Numbered from the stretch's first letter, positions 35,973 through 43,802 are shown. The stretch: 64,000 nt of DNA from Pseudomonadota bacterium (GCA_023422775.1 JAFAGM010000038.1:10956-74955); one strand, 5' to 3'. Translations and numbers: made by a program. Notes: generated by a model from the sequence alone, not told the origin.

Positions 35973-36897
35973 CGCGTCAAAAGCCCGTCGCGGCTGGCGC
36001 GACTATCTGCTGCTGCTCGCGCTGGCGTGCTGCTGGAGTTCGACCTATCCGCTGACCAAGATCGGCCTCGGCACCATCCCGCCGATCACCTTCATCTCGG
36101 CGCGCTCGCTGATCGCGGCCGCCTTCCTGCTTTTCATCCTGCGCATGCGCGGCGTGCGGATGCCGACCGACGCCAAAGCCTGGAAGCTGTTCGCGCAGCA
36201 ACAGACCATCAATTCCACGTTTCCGTTCCTGCTGATCACCTGGGCGCAGCAATATGTGCCGGCGTCATCGACCGTGGTGCTGGCCTCGACGACGCCGATC
36301 TTCGCGTTTCTGATCACTTGGGGCATCACGCGGCACGAGCCCGCGACGCTATTGAAGCTTGTCGGCGCCATTCTGGGTCTTGCCGGAACAGCCGCGATCA
36401 TCGGCCTCGATGCGCTCTCCACGCTCGACACCAATATCTTTGCCGAGATCGTCATCCTGCTCGCAACCATATCGTTCGCATGCGCCACGATCTTCGGCCT
36501 GCGGCTGACCGATTACGACCCGATGGTGGTGGCCGCAGGCTCGCTGCTGTTCGGCGGGTTCATATTGCTGCCGGCATCGCTGATCGTCGATCACCCCTGG
36601 ACCTTGCGGCCCACGACCGAGGCGCTGGTTGCCACTGTCGCGATGGGGATATTCTCCAGCGCTCTCGGGCTGATGCTGTTCTACATGTGCCTTTCGCGGC
36701 TCGGCACACTGACCACCAACGCGCAGGGCTATCTTCGGATTCCGATCGGCGTCGGCCTGTCCGTGCTGTTGCTGGGCGAGTCCGTGCCGGCCAATCTGGC
36801 GCTCGGCCTCGTGCTGGTCATGGCGGGCGTCGCTGCGATGACGATTCCGGCCGCGCAATATCGAAACTGGCTCAGCCGATTGCGCGGCAAGGATTGA
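35962..36897 (+). CDS. EamA/DMT family transporter
   Basis: The 311-residue protein has ten predicted membrane helices in two EamA repeats (CCWSSTYPLTKIGLGTIPP, then the second repeat from about 155). It starts at TTG 35962, which overlaps the thioesterase end by 11 bp. Members export amino acids, metabolites or drugs. No substrate can be assigned. The thioesterase-EamA pair sits on the opposite strand in the middle of the purine genes and looks inserted. Confidence 0.9.
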   Translation: MPPDASKARRGWRDYLLLLALACCWSSTYPLTKIGLGTIPPITFISARSLIAAAFLLFILRMRGVRMPTDAKAWKLFAQQQTINSTFPFLLITWAQQYVPASSTVVLASTTPIFAFLITWGITRHEPATLLKLVGAILGLAGTAAIIGLDALSTLDTNIFAEIVILLATISFACATIFGLRLTDYDPMVVAAGSLLFGGFILLPASLIVDHPWTLRPTTEALVATVAMGIFSSALGLMLFYMCLSRLGTLTTNAQGYLRIPIGVGLSVLLLGESVPANLALGLVLVMAGVAAMTIPAAQYRNWLSRLRGKD

Positions 36898-36956
36898 CAG
36901 GTTTCACCGCCGCGTCGCGGGGCTTTTGGCCAACTGCCAGGCGCCCGCCAACGGCT

Positions 36957-37658
36957 TCACGCAGCTTTTGCCAGATGCGCGGCGAGCCCCGCGAACAGGC
37001 CGCGGCCGTCGGTGCAGCCCATGATGTCTTCGACGTGGTTTTCAGGATGCGGCATCATGCCGAGCACGTTGCCGCGCCCGTTGACGATCCCGGCGATCGA
37101 CTGCGCCGCGCCGTTGATATTGGAGGCCTCGTCGACGACGCCGTCGGCCGAGCAGTAGCGATAGAGCACCCGCCCCTCGCCCTCGAGCCGCTTCACCGTT
37201 TCTTCATCGGCTTCGTAGTTGCCCTCGCCATGCGCGACCGGCACGCGGATCACCTGGCCGGCATTGTAGCCGCGCGTGAACGGCGTATCCGAGCGTTCCA
37301 CCCGCAGGTGCACATCCCTGCAGATGAATCTCAGCTTCGCGTTGCGCATCAGCACGCCAGGCAACAACCCCGCTTCGCACAGGATCTGGAAACCGTTGCA
37401 GACGCCGAGCACAAGGCCGCCATCGGCCGCATATTTCCGCACCGCGTCCATCACGGGGGCGCGCGCGGCAATCGCACCGCAGCGCAAGTAGTCGCCATAG
37501 GAAAACCCGCCGGGCACCACCACCAGATCCGTGCCCTTGGGCAGCGAGGTCTCGGCGTGCCAGACCATCGCGGCCTCCTGACCGGAAACGAGTTTCAGCG
37601 CCCGCGCCATATCGCGCTCGCGGTTGATGCCGGGAAAGACGAGAACGGCTGATTTCAT
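36957..37658 (-). CDS. purQ: Phosphoribosylformylglycinamidine synthase glutaminase subunit PurQ
   Basis: This class I glutamine amidotransferase of 233 residues supplies ammonia to PurL. The nucleophile Cys is in LGVCNGFQILCEAGLLPG. The His/Glu pair is in MMPHPENHVED, and FPGINRERDMARAL and PGGFSYGDYLRCGA are typical. Its ATG overlaps the stop of the preceding 59-codon ORF as ATGA, so its translation is probably coupled to that ORF rather than directly to purS. Confidence 0.97.
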   Translation of the reverse strand: MKSAVLVFPGINRERDMARALKLVSGQEAAMVWHAETSLPKGTDLVVVPGGFSYGDYLRCGAIAARAPVMDAVRKYAADGGLVLGVCNGFQILCEAGLLPGVLMRNAKLRFICRDVHLRVERSDTPFTRGYNAGQVIRVPVAHGEGNYEADEETVKRLEGEGRVLYRYCSADGVVDEASNINGAAQSIAGIVNGRGNVLGMMPHPENHVEDIMGCTDGRGLFAGLAAHLAKAA

Positions 37659-37834
37659 TCCGATACGGCCTTCAGCTGTCGCGCTCTCTCACAAAAATGC
37701 TTGGCTTCCAGCATTTCGCGATTAATTGCGCGCATTTGGAGCAAGAGTTCATCGACGGAGTTTTCGATTCGACCGAGAGAAGACAAGATATCCAAAGCAA
37801 CCGCATGAACCTGTTGAAGGGATATCTCGTTCAT
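37655..37834 (-). CDS. Small 59-residue protein between purS and purQ
   Basis: Two bases after the purS stop an ATG opens a 59-codon frame that ends by overlapping the purQ start as ATGA. The purS tail provides a GGGCTAGGG purine-rich stretch before it. The product is almost wholly helical, with heptad-like hydrophobics (VHAVALDILSSLGRIENSV, ELLLQMRAINREMLEAKHF) and one Cys. I know no purine enzyme of this kind. It may be a small partner of the PurS-PurQ-PurL complex or just a translational bridge. Its codons use less GC at third positions than the neighbours, which speaks for a recent or loosely constrained gene. Confidence 0.65.
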   Translation of the reverse strand: MNEISLQQVHAVALDILSSLGRIENSVDELLLQMRAINREMLEAKHFCERARQLKAVSE

Positions 37835-37836
37835 CC

Positions 37837-38079
37837 CTAGCCCAGCAGCTCGACCCGGTAGTTCTCGATCACGGTATTCGCCAGGAGCTTGTCGGCGGCA
37901 TCCTTCAATGCCGCTTCGGCCTTGGCCTTGTCGGCGCCTGCAAGCTCGATGTCGAACACCTTGCCCTGGCGGACGCTGGCGACGCCATCGACGCCGAGCG
38001 ATTTCAGTGCGCCTTCGATGGCCTTGCCCTGCGGATCGAGAATGCCCGACTTCAACGTAACGGTAACGCGTGCCTTCAC
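37837..38079 (-). CDS. purS: Phosphoribosylformylglycinamidine synthase subunit PurS
   Basis: The 80-residue structural subunit bridges PurL and PurQ. MKARVTVTLKSGILDPQGKA and GVDGVASVRQGKVFDIEL are the family signatures. It follows purC by 22 bp and precedes the 59-codon ORF by 2 bp, consistent with one purC-purS-orf59-purQ operon. Confidence 0.96.
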   Translation of the reverse strand: MKARVTVTLKSGILDPQGKAIEGALKSLGVDGVASVRQGKVFDIELAGADKAKAEAALKDAADKLLANTVIENYRVELLG

Positions 38080-38101
38080 GATGCTTGCCTCACTTCTTGC
38101 C

Positions 38102-38869
38102 TCAGCTCTTCACCAGCACCGGGCCGGTACCGGCCGGCCGCTCGTTCTCCATCAGGATGCCCAGACGCTTTGCCACTTCGGTGTAGGCCTCCAGGAGGCC
38201 ACCCAGATCGCGGCGGAAACGGTCCTTGTCGAGCTTCTCGTTCGACTTGATGTCCCACAGCCGGCATGAATCCGGCGAGATCTCGTCGGCAACGATGATC
38301 CGCATCATCTCGTTCTCGAACAGCCGTCCGCATTCCATCTTGAAGTCGACCAGGCGGATGCCGATGCCGAGAAACAGCCCGGTGAGGAAATCGTTGACGC
38401 GAATGGCGAGCGCCATGATGTCGTCGATTTCCTGCGGCGTGGCCCAGCCGAACGCGGTGATGTGCTCTTCCGACACCATCGGATCGCCGAGCTGATCGTT
38501 CTTGTAATAGAACTCGATGATCGAGCGCGGCAGTTGGGTGCCCTCCTCGATGCCGAGGCGCTGCGACAGCGAACCCGCCGCCACATTCCGCACCACCACC
38601 TCCAGCGGCACGATCTCGACCTCCCGAATCAGCTGCTCGCGCATGTTGAGGCGGCGGATGAAATGGGTCGGCACCCCGATGTCATTGAGGTGCTGAAACA
38701 GGTACTCCGAAATCCGGTTGTTGAGGACGCCCTTGCCCTCGATCACCTGGTGTTTCTTGGCATTGAACGCGGTCGCGTCGTCCTTGAAGTGCTGGATCAG
38801 GGTTCCCGGCTCCGGGCCTTCATACAGGACCTTGGCCTTGCCTTCATAAATGCGGCGTCGACGGCTCAT
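38102..38869 (-). CDS. purC: Phosphoribosylaminoimidazole-succinocarboxamide synthase
   Basis: PurC ligates aspartate to CAIR with ATP to form SAICAR. RRRIYEGKAKVLYEGPEPGT, VVRNVAAGSLSQRLGIEEGT, GIRLVDFKMECGR and ADEISPDSCRLWD are all present. The ATG at 38869 (MSRRRRIYEGKAK) is the usual start. An ATG at 38899 would add ten residues. At 255 residues it is full length and is the first gene of the pur operon. Confidence 0.97.
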   Translation of the reverse strand: MSRRRRIYEGKAKVLYEGPEPGTLIQHFKDDATAFNAKKHQVIEGKGVLNNRISEYLFQHLNDIGVPTHFIRRLNMREQLIREVEIVPLEVVVRNVAAGSLSQRLGIEEGTQLPRSIIEFYYKNDQLGDPMVSEEHITAFGWATPQEIDDIMALAIRVNDFLTGLFLGIGIRLVDFKMECGRLFENEMMRIIVADEISPDSCRLWDIKSNEKLDKDRFRRDLGGLLEAYTEVAKRLGILMENERPAGTGPVLVKS

Positions 38870-39015
38870 TGGGATGTAGCGTGTTTTGTTGATTTCCATG
38901 AATTGGTGTGCTCCGGATGACAAGGGTTTGCGACCACGACGGAGCTGCCGTGAAGGCCAGATCCAGGACAGAGCGACCGGAAACAGAACAAGAACCTAGC
39001 CTGCAGGCAACCTAT

Positions 39016-39058
39016 CCGATTGGGCCATCCAGCACAATCGACCCGGCCCGATTGGGCC
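39016..39058. promoter_or_regulatory. Pair of direct repeats upstream of purC
   Basis: CCGATTGGGCC occurs at 39016-39026 and again at 39048-39058, 32 bp apart, which is three helical turns. They lie in the 319-bp divergent region between purC and the zeta-inhibitor gene. They might be tandem regulator sites for purine control. Apart from them I see no gene in 38870-39188. Confidence 0.35.
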
Positions 39059-39188
39059 CAACTTATCCCGGCTGCCCTGCGGCTTAACGAGCCGTTGTTT
39101 TACCGATTCGCCCCCTCTATTTAGGTAGTCGATAGGCCCGCCACAATGCGGCGCCCGTTTACCATTGGCCGGGATTGGAACCGTAGAA

Positions 39189-39512
39189 ATGACCACTTTC
39201 GACAAGCGCGAGGAAGGTTTCGAGAAGAAATTCGCCCTCGACGAGGAACAGAAATTCAAGGCCATGGCGCGTCGCAACCGCCTGCTCGGTCTTTGGGCAG
39301 CCGAGAAGCTCGGCCTGTCGGGCGACGCCGCCACCGCCTATTCGAAGGAAGTGGTCGCGGCCGACTTCGAGGAGGCCGGCGACGACGATGTCCAGAACAA
39401 GGTGGTGAAGGATTTCGCCGCCAAGGGCGTCGCCATCGCCGCGCCCGAGGTTCGCGCCAAGATGGAAGAACTGATGGCCCAGGCCGCCGCCCAGGTGAAG
39501 GCGGGGACGTAA
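39189..39512 (+). CDS. F1-ATPase inhibitor zeta subunit (DUF1476)
   Basis: The 107-residue protein is a complete DUF1476/zeta subunit: MTTFDKREEGFEKKFALDEE at the N-terminus, the inhibitory part in Paracoccus. A four-helix bundle follows (RNRLLGLWAAEKLGL, AYSKEVVAADFEEAGDDDV, VRAKMEELMAQ). In alphaproteobacteria this subunit blocks reverse ATP hydrolysis by the F1 motor. The ATG at 39189 is chosen because the conserved region starts there. It is next to purC in many relatives. Confidence 0.93.
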   Translation: MTTFDKREEGFEKKFALDEEQKFKAMARRNRLLGLWAAEKLGLSGDAATAYSKEVVAADFEEAGDDDVQNKVVKDFAAKGVAIAAPEVRAKMEELMAQAAAQVKAGT

Positions 39513-39529
39513 GGGCACCCTACCACCTC

Positions 39530-39617
39530 CGTCATTGCGAGGCGCGAAGCGACGAAGCAATCCACTCTTGCTTTCCCATGTGGGGATATGGATTGCTTCG
39601 CTTCGCTCGCAATGACG
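39530..39617. repeat. Palindromic intergenic repeat (family D), complete copy
   Basis: The ends CGTCATTGCGAG (39530-39541) and CTCGCAATGACG (39606-39617) are exact inverse copies. Inside, GAAGCAATCCA and TGGATTGCTTC are inverse too. It forms a long imperfect hairpin between the zeta-inhibitor gene and cynS. A partial copy is at 57853-57915. Confidence 0.8.
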
Positions 39618-39624
39618 GCAGGAG

Positions 39625-40113
39625 CTATTCCTCCTTGAATCCATATTCCGGCACGTTGCCGCTGGCGCCGTAATATTTGTACGGCAGGAATTTTCCGGAC
39701 ATCGTGATCCTGACCCGGTCGCCCTTGGGATTGGCGACGCGCTCCAGCACCATGTCGAAATCGATCGCCGACATGATGCCGTCGCCGAACTCCTCCTCGA
39801 TCAGCGCCTTCCAGGCCGGACCATTGACCATCACCATTTCATAGAAGCGGTAGATCAGGGGATCGGTCGGCGGCATCGGCGTGCCGGTGCCGCGCATCGG
39901 CACCTCGTTGAGCATCGCGGTTTCCGATTTCGACAGCCCGAACAGTTCTCCGGCATTGGCGGCCTGCGGTTTTGTCAGCTTCATCTGGCCCATGATGGCG
40001 CCGACGATCAGCACGTCGGAATAGCCACCGATCTTTTCGCAGATGTGCTTCCAGCTCCAGCCCTTCTCGCGCTTGATGTCGAGCAGCTTCTCGGTGAGGT
40101 CTTCGCGTTTCAT
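39625..40113 (-). CDS. cynS: Cyanate hydratase (cyanase)
   Basis: Cyanase converts cyanate and bicarbonate to ammonia and CO2. The catalytic residues are visible as Arg89, Glu92 (IYRFYEMV) and Ser115 (GIMSAIDFD), matching Arg96, Glu99 and Ser122 of the E. coli enzyme. The HTH-like N-terminal helix bundle and the C-terminal GDRVRITMSGKFLPY dimer strand are complete. The ATG at 40113 has a strong AAGGAGAG site. A longer frame to 40173 has no conservation. It is the last gene of the cynA-B-D-S operon. Confidence 0.96.
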   Translation of the reverse strand: MKREDLTEKLLDIKREKGWSWKHICEKIGGYSDVLIVGAIMGQMKLTKPQAANAGELFGLSKSETAMLNEVPMRGTGTPMPPTDPLIYRFYEMVMVNGPAWKALIEEEFGDGIMSAIDFDMVLERVANPKGDRVRITMSGKFLPYKYYGASGNVPEYGFKEE

Positions 40114-40211
40114 GGATGGTCTCTCCTTTTCAATCTCGTCAGGCCCGGGCAAAAGCGCGAAGCGCGTCTTCACTCAAATATGTCGGGCATCCACGTACTT
40201 GCTTCGCCGAT

Positions 40212-41138
40212 CTAGAAAGACGTGGACGGCCGGGACAGGCCCGGCCATGACGCCTCAGGTGCTTCGTCTGAACCCGACGCAATGACCAATTCAGGTTTGC
40301 CCGGCCGCACCACCGGCACGTTGCGCGGGTCGTGATCCGGCGTCGTCGCGGTGAAGGTCTTGCTGCGGCTGACCAGGAAATCGACGATGTGGTTGCGCAG
40401 CGCGTAGTAGAGCGGATGGCGGTGCAGATCGATGCGGCCGCGATCCTTCGGCAGCGGATTTTCCACGATCTCGGCCAGCACCGCGTCGGGACCGTTGGTC
40501 ATCAGGAAAATCTTGTCGGCGAGATAGATCGCCTCGTCCACGTCATGAGTGATCATGAACGCGGTCTGCCCGGTCTCGAGGCAAATCCGGCGCACCTCGT
40601 CCTGCAGCGTGCCGCGCGTCAGTGCGTCCAGCGCCGAGAACGGCTCGTCCATCAGCATGATCTTCGGCGTGATCGACAGCGCCCGCGCAATGCCGACGCG
40701 CTGCTTCATGCCGCCGGACAGTTCTGACGGCCGCTTGTGCTCGGAGCTGGTCAGCCCGACCAGGTCGATGAACTTTTGCGCGTGCGCCCTGACCCTGGCG
40801 CGGTCCCAGTTGCGCCATTTCGAGGTGACGGCATAGGCGACGTTGCCGAGCACGGTGCGCCACGGCAGCAGCGCATGGCTCTGGAAGATCACGGCGCGGT
40901 CCAGACTCGTACCCTCGATCGCCTGCCCGTCGACAATGACGGCGCCTTCGCTGGGCTCGTCGAGCCCGGCGAGGATGTTCAGCACCGTGGTCTTGCCGCA
41001 GCCGGAATGCCCGATCACGCAGCCGAATTCACCGCGCCCCATCGAGAGCCAGAGATCCTCGAAGATCGTGGTCTGCCCGCCATTGGCGGCGGGATAGCGC
41101 CGCGCGATGCCTTCGATGGAAATGAACCTGTCGGTCAT
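40212..41138 (-). CDS. cynD: Cyanate/nitrate-type ABC transporter ATPase (CynD/NrtD-like)
   Basis: Walker A GHSGCGKTT, the signature LSGGMKQRVGIARAL and Walker B IMLMDEPFSALDALTRG are intact, as in NrtD/SsuB-type importers. The ATG at 41138 (MTDRFISIEGIARRY) fits the family. The frame extends upstream through a palindromic repeat and is not coding there. The last about 15 codons run into another repeat (GGCCGGG/CCCGGCC hairpin) and encode an EASWPGLSRPSTSF tail, which is not part of the fold. It serves the cynB permease and cynA binding protein. Confidence 0.9.
   Translation of the reverse strand: MTDRFISIEGIARRYPAANGGQTTIFEDLWLSMGRGEFGCVIGHSGCGKTTVLNILAGLDEPSEGAVIVDGQAIEGTSLDRAVIFQSHALLPWRTVLGNVAYAVTSKWRNWDRARVRAHAQKFIDLVGLTSSEHKRPSELSGGMKQRVGIARALSITPKIMLMDEPFSALDALTRGTLQDEVRRICLETGQTAFMITHDVDEAIYLADKIFLMTNGPDAVLAEIVENPLPKDRGRIDLHRHPLYYALRNHIVDFLVSRSKTFTATTPDHDPRNVPVVRPGKPELVIASGSDEAPEASWPGLSRPSTSF
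40228..40246. repeat. Short REP hairpin inside the cynD 3' end
   Basis: GGCCGGG and CCCGGCC (40228-40234, 40240-40246) form a perfect 7-bp stem around ACAGG. The surrounding GTGGACGGCCGGGACAGG resembles dispersed Bradyrhizobium repeats. It supplies the last codons of cynD. Confidence 0.6.
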
Positions 41139-41148
41139 GCGTAAATCC

Positions 41149-41265
41149 CGTGTCCCGGGCGCAGTGCGCCACGCAGTGGTGCACCGCAGAACCGGGACCC
41201 ATTCTGCGCCGCTGGGTCCCGGTTCTGCATAGCGGCACTTCGCGCCGCAGTGCGCCCGGGACACG
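41149..41265. repeat. Long palindromic intergenic repeat (family B), copy 2
   Basis: The outer ends CGTGTCCCGGGCGCA and TGCGCCCGGGACACG are perfect 15-bp inverse copies. The inner GCAGAACCGGGACCCA (41186-41201) and TGGGTCCCGGTTCTGC (41213-41228) are perfect 16-bp inverse copies. As RNA this would be an exceptionally stable hairpin between cynB and cynD. It may stabilise the upstream mRNA or lower cynD expression. Confidence 0.85.
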
Positions 41266-41289
41266 GTTGCCTCTGTGCTATCATCTTAC

Positions 41290-42129
41290 TCACTCCGGGA
41301 ACGTGACCATGCGCGTGAACCGCGCGAGGATCTGGTCCAGCAGCATGCCGACCACGCCGATCAGGAGGATGGCGATGATGACGTTGGTGATCGAGAGGTT
41401 GTTCCACTCGTTCCAGACGAAGTAGCCGATGCCGGTGCCGCCTACGAGCATTTCCGCGGCGACGATCACGAGCCAGGCGATGCCGATCGAGATCCGCATG
41501 CCGGTCAGGATGGTCGGTGCGGCGGCCGGCAGGATCACGGTGAAAGCCCGCCTGACGGTGCCGACCTCCAGCGTGCGCGCGACGTTGATCCACTCCTTGC
41601 GGACGGCTGCGACGCCGAACGCCGTGTTGAGCAGCATCGGCCACACCGAGCAGATGAAGATGACGAAGATCGCCGATATCGAGGAATCCTTGATGGTATA
41701 GAGCGCAAGCGGCATCCAGGCGAGCGGCGAGATCGGCTTCAGCACCTGGATGAAGGGATCCAGCGCCTTGCTGATCAGCGGCGACATGCCGATCAGGAAG
41801 CCGAGCGGGATCGCGACGATGACCGCGAGCAGATAGCCGAGGCCGACTCGGCCGATGGAATAGCCGAGCTGGATGCCGAGTCCCTTGTCGTTCGGCCCGT
41901 TGTCGTAGAGCGGCTGCTTGAGATGCTCCCACAATTTTGCGCCGACATCTGATGGACCCGGCATCGCCGACTTGCCCTGCGTCGCCGTCAGCCCCATCAG
42001 CCTGGCGTATTCCGGCGACATGGTGGTGGTCGCCGCCGTCGGGCGCGTGGCGAGATGCCAGATGCCGAGGAAGGCCGCGAACAGTGCGACGGAGACGACG
42101 GCCGCGCGGAAGCGAAGGGAGAAGTTCAT
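41290..42129 (-). CDS. cynB: Cyanate/nitrate-type ABC transporter permease (CynB/NrtB-like)
   Basis: The 279-residue permease has about six membrane helices and the EAA loop of binding-protein-dependent permeases (LPAAAPTILTGMRISIGIAW). The start MNFSLRFRAAVVSVALF at 42129 begins the first helix. The longer frame up to 42201 runs through a repeat and is not coding. It belongs to the NrtB/SsuC family and lies between cynA and cynD. Confidence 0.9.
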   Translation of the reverse strand: MNFSLRFRAAVVSVALFAAFLGIWHLATRPTAATTTMSPEYARLMGLTATQGKSAMPGPSDVGAKLWEHLKQPLYDNGPNDKGLGIQLGYSIGRVGLGYLLAVIVAIPLGFLIGMSPLISKALDPFIQVLKPISPLAWMPLALYTIKDSSISAIFVIFICSVWPMLLNTAFGVAAVRKEWINVARTLEVGTVRRAFTVILPAAAPTILTGMRISIGIAWLVIVAAEMLVGGTGIGYFVWNEWNNLSITNVIIAILLIGVVGMLLDQILARFTRMVTFPE

Positions 42130-42151
42130 CGGGCAAACTCTCTCACCACAT

Positions 42152-42265
42152 CGTCCCGGCGAACGCCGGGACCCATACGCCGTGCCGTCTGTTTTGGGCA
42201 CGACGTCAAAGACCTTCCTTCCTTACTGCCGCCGCGGAGTATGCGTCCCGGCGTTCGCCGGGACG
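42152..42265. repeat. Palindromic intergenic repeat (family C)
   Basis: CGTCCCGGCGAACGCCGGGAC (42152-42172) and a near copy with TT instead of AA (42244-42265) are each self-complementary and lie at both ends of a 114-bp element. It separates cynA from cynB within the operon. Confidence 0.75.
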
Positions 42266-42289
42266 ACGGCGGAGAATGTAATTGCGCCC

Positions 42290-43675
42290 TCACGCCGCCT
42301 TCCTGATCTTGAAGCTGGCGAGATAATCGTCGGGCTTTTGCGGATCGAACGCCTTGCCCATCACCGAGAACGACTTGTACGACGTCGCCGGCGGCGTCAG
42401 GCCCATCTCGGCCATCACCTTCTTGGTGTCGGTCGCGAGATAAACCTGCTCGGCCACTGCCTTGTAATCCACATCGCCCTTGATCTGGCCCCAGCGCTTC
42501 ATCTGGGTCAGCATCCAGACCGCAAACGACTGCCAGGGGAACGGATCGAAATCGACGCGCTTGGCATCGGTCTTCACGCCGCCGAGGCCGTCGGCATAGG
42601 TGCCGGTCAGCACCTGCTCCAGCACGGTGACGGGTGCGTTGATGTAGTTCGCAGGCGCGATCGCCTCCGCGATCTGCTTGCGGTTCTCGGCCTTCGACGC
42701 ATAGGCGGTCGCATCCACGATCGCCCGCGTCAGCGCCGCGAAGCTGTTCGGCGAGTTGGTGATGAATTCCCTGCTGGCCGCGAAGCTGCAGCAGGGATGG
42801 CCGTCCCAGATCTCCTTGGACAGGATGTGCATGAAACCGACGCCGTCATAGATCGCGCGCTGGCAGATGTTGTCGGGCGCAAGGAAGCCGTCGATGTTGT
42901 CGGCGCGCAGGTTCGCCACCATCTCCGGCGGCGGCACCGAGCGCAGTTGCACGTCGGTATCAGGATCGAGGCCGTGCTCGGCGAGGTAATAGCGCAGCAG
43001 GTAATTGTGCATCGAATAGTCGAACGGAATGGCGAACTTCATGCCCTTCCAGTCCGCAGGATTACGCTTGTCCTTGTGCTTCATGGCGAGCGTGATGCCC
43101 TGCCCGTTGATGTTCTCGATCGCCGGCACCGTGAACGGGATCGCGTTGGCGCCGAGCCCCAGCGAGATCGCGATCGGCATCGGCGCCAGCATGTGCGCGG
43201 CGTCGTATTCCTTGTTGATGGTCTTGTCGCGGATCACGGCCCAGCCGGCGGTCTTCACCACTTCGACATTGAGGCCGTGCTTTGAGTAGAAGCCGAGCGG
43301 ATGCGCCATGATGATCGGCGTTGCACAGGTGATCGGGATGAAGCCGACCTTGAGGTCCTTCTTCTCGGGCGCGCCGCCTTGCGCGAAAACCTCGGTCGCG
43401 GTCTTGAGCGGGAAGAACTGCGAGATCGCGGCCAGCGCAGTCGAGGCGCCGACCGATTTCAAGAAGGCGCGCCGCGCCACGTCCTTCGGAAACATCGCGC
43501 GCATCACGGCAGACGCGACGACGCCCTCGTAGCGCTTGTCCTCGCTGGGCTGGGGCTCGCAACGCAGCGCCAAAGCGGCCTGTTCGTGTTCGGCTTCACT
43601 GATGTGCCGGCCGCAACTGCAGCCACCGGCACGAAGACTGCGATTTGGATCGAATGGGTTGTCGAAGGTAGACAT
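42290..43675 (-). CDS. cynA: Cyanate/nitrate-type ABC transporter substrate-binding protein (CynA/NrtA-like)
   Basis: The 461-residue protein has an odd N-terminus. About 65 residues with a CSCGRH motif come before a twin-arginine signal (RRAFLKSVGASTALAAISQFF), and then the NrtA/CmpA-type binding domain (LKVGFIPITCATPIIMAHPL, FAIPFDYSMHNYLLRYYLAEHGLDPD). Family members bind nitrate, bicarbonate or cyanate. With cynS in the operon, cyanate is the best guess. The start at 43675 has a GGAGG site 4 bases before it. Transcription should come from the sigma-54 promoter at 43709-43724. Confidence 0.9.
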   Translation of the reverse strand: MSTFDNPFDPNRSLRAGGCSCGRHISEAEHEQAALALRCEPQPSEDKRYEGVVASAVMRAMFPKDVARRAFLKSVGASTALAAISQFFPLKTATEVFAQGGAPEKKDLKVGFIPITCATPIIMAHPLGFYSKHGLNVEVVKTAGWAVIRDKTINKEYDAAHMLAPMPIAISLGLGANAIPFTVPAIENINGQGITLAMKHKDKRNPADWKGMKFAIPFDYSMHNYLLRYYLAEHGLDPDTDVQLRSVPPPEMVANLRADNIDGFLAPDNICQRAIYDGVGFMHILSKEIWDGHPCCSFAASREFITNSPNSFAALTRAIVDATAYASKAENRKQIAEAIAPANYINAPVTVLEQVLTGTYADGLGGVKTDAKRVDFDPFPWQSFAVWMLTQMKRWGQIKGDVDYKAVAEQVYLATDTKKVMAEMGLTPPATSYKSFSVMGKAFDPQKPDDYLASFKIRKAA

Positions 43676-43708
43676 GGAACCTCCTGCAGGGGGTGTTGCC
43701 CCCAATTA

Positions 43709-43724
43709 AGCAAGGCACATGCCA
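43709..43724 (-). promoter_or_regulatory. Sigma-54 (-24/-12) promoter of the cyn operon
   Basis: On the minus strand the sequence reads TGGCATGTGCCTTGCT, matching the sigma-54 consensus TGGCAC-N5-TTGCW with the GG and GC elements exactly 10 bp apart. The predicted start near 43698 leaves a leader of about 23 nt with a GGAGG ribosome site before cynA. The gene for a sigma-54 activator begins 118 bp away on the other strand. Confidence 0.8.
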
Positions 43725-43802
43725 GCCCACTTCTTCGGCGAATACGCTGATGTCGCAGGATTTTGCTTGATATTGGCCGCTACGAAAATTCGTGATAAAC
43801 GG

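Noticed and set aside
41918..43285. 455-codon plus-strand frame opposite cynA/cynB
   Set aside because: Antisense shadow. It also crosses a palindromic repeat.
43689..43703. GGGGGTGTTGCCCCC hairpin between the cyn promoter and cynA as a riboswitch or attenuator
   Set aside because: Only 5-bp arms, and it overlaps the predicted start site. Too little structure for a regulatory RNA.
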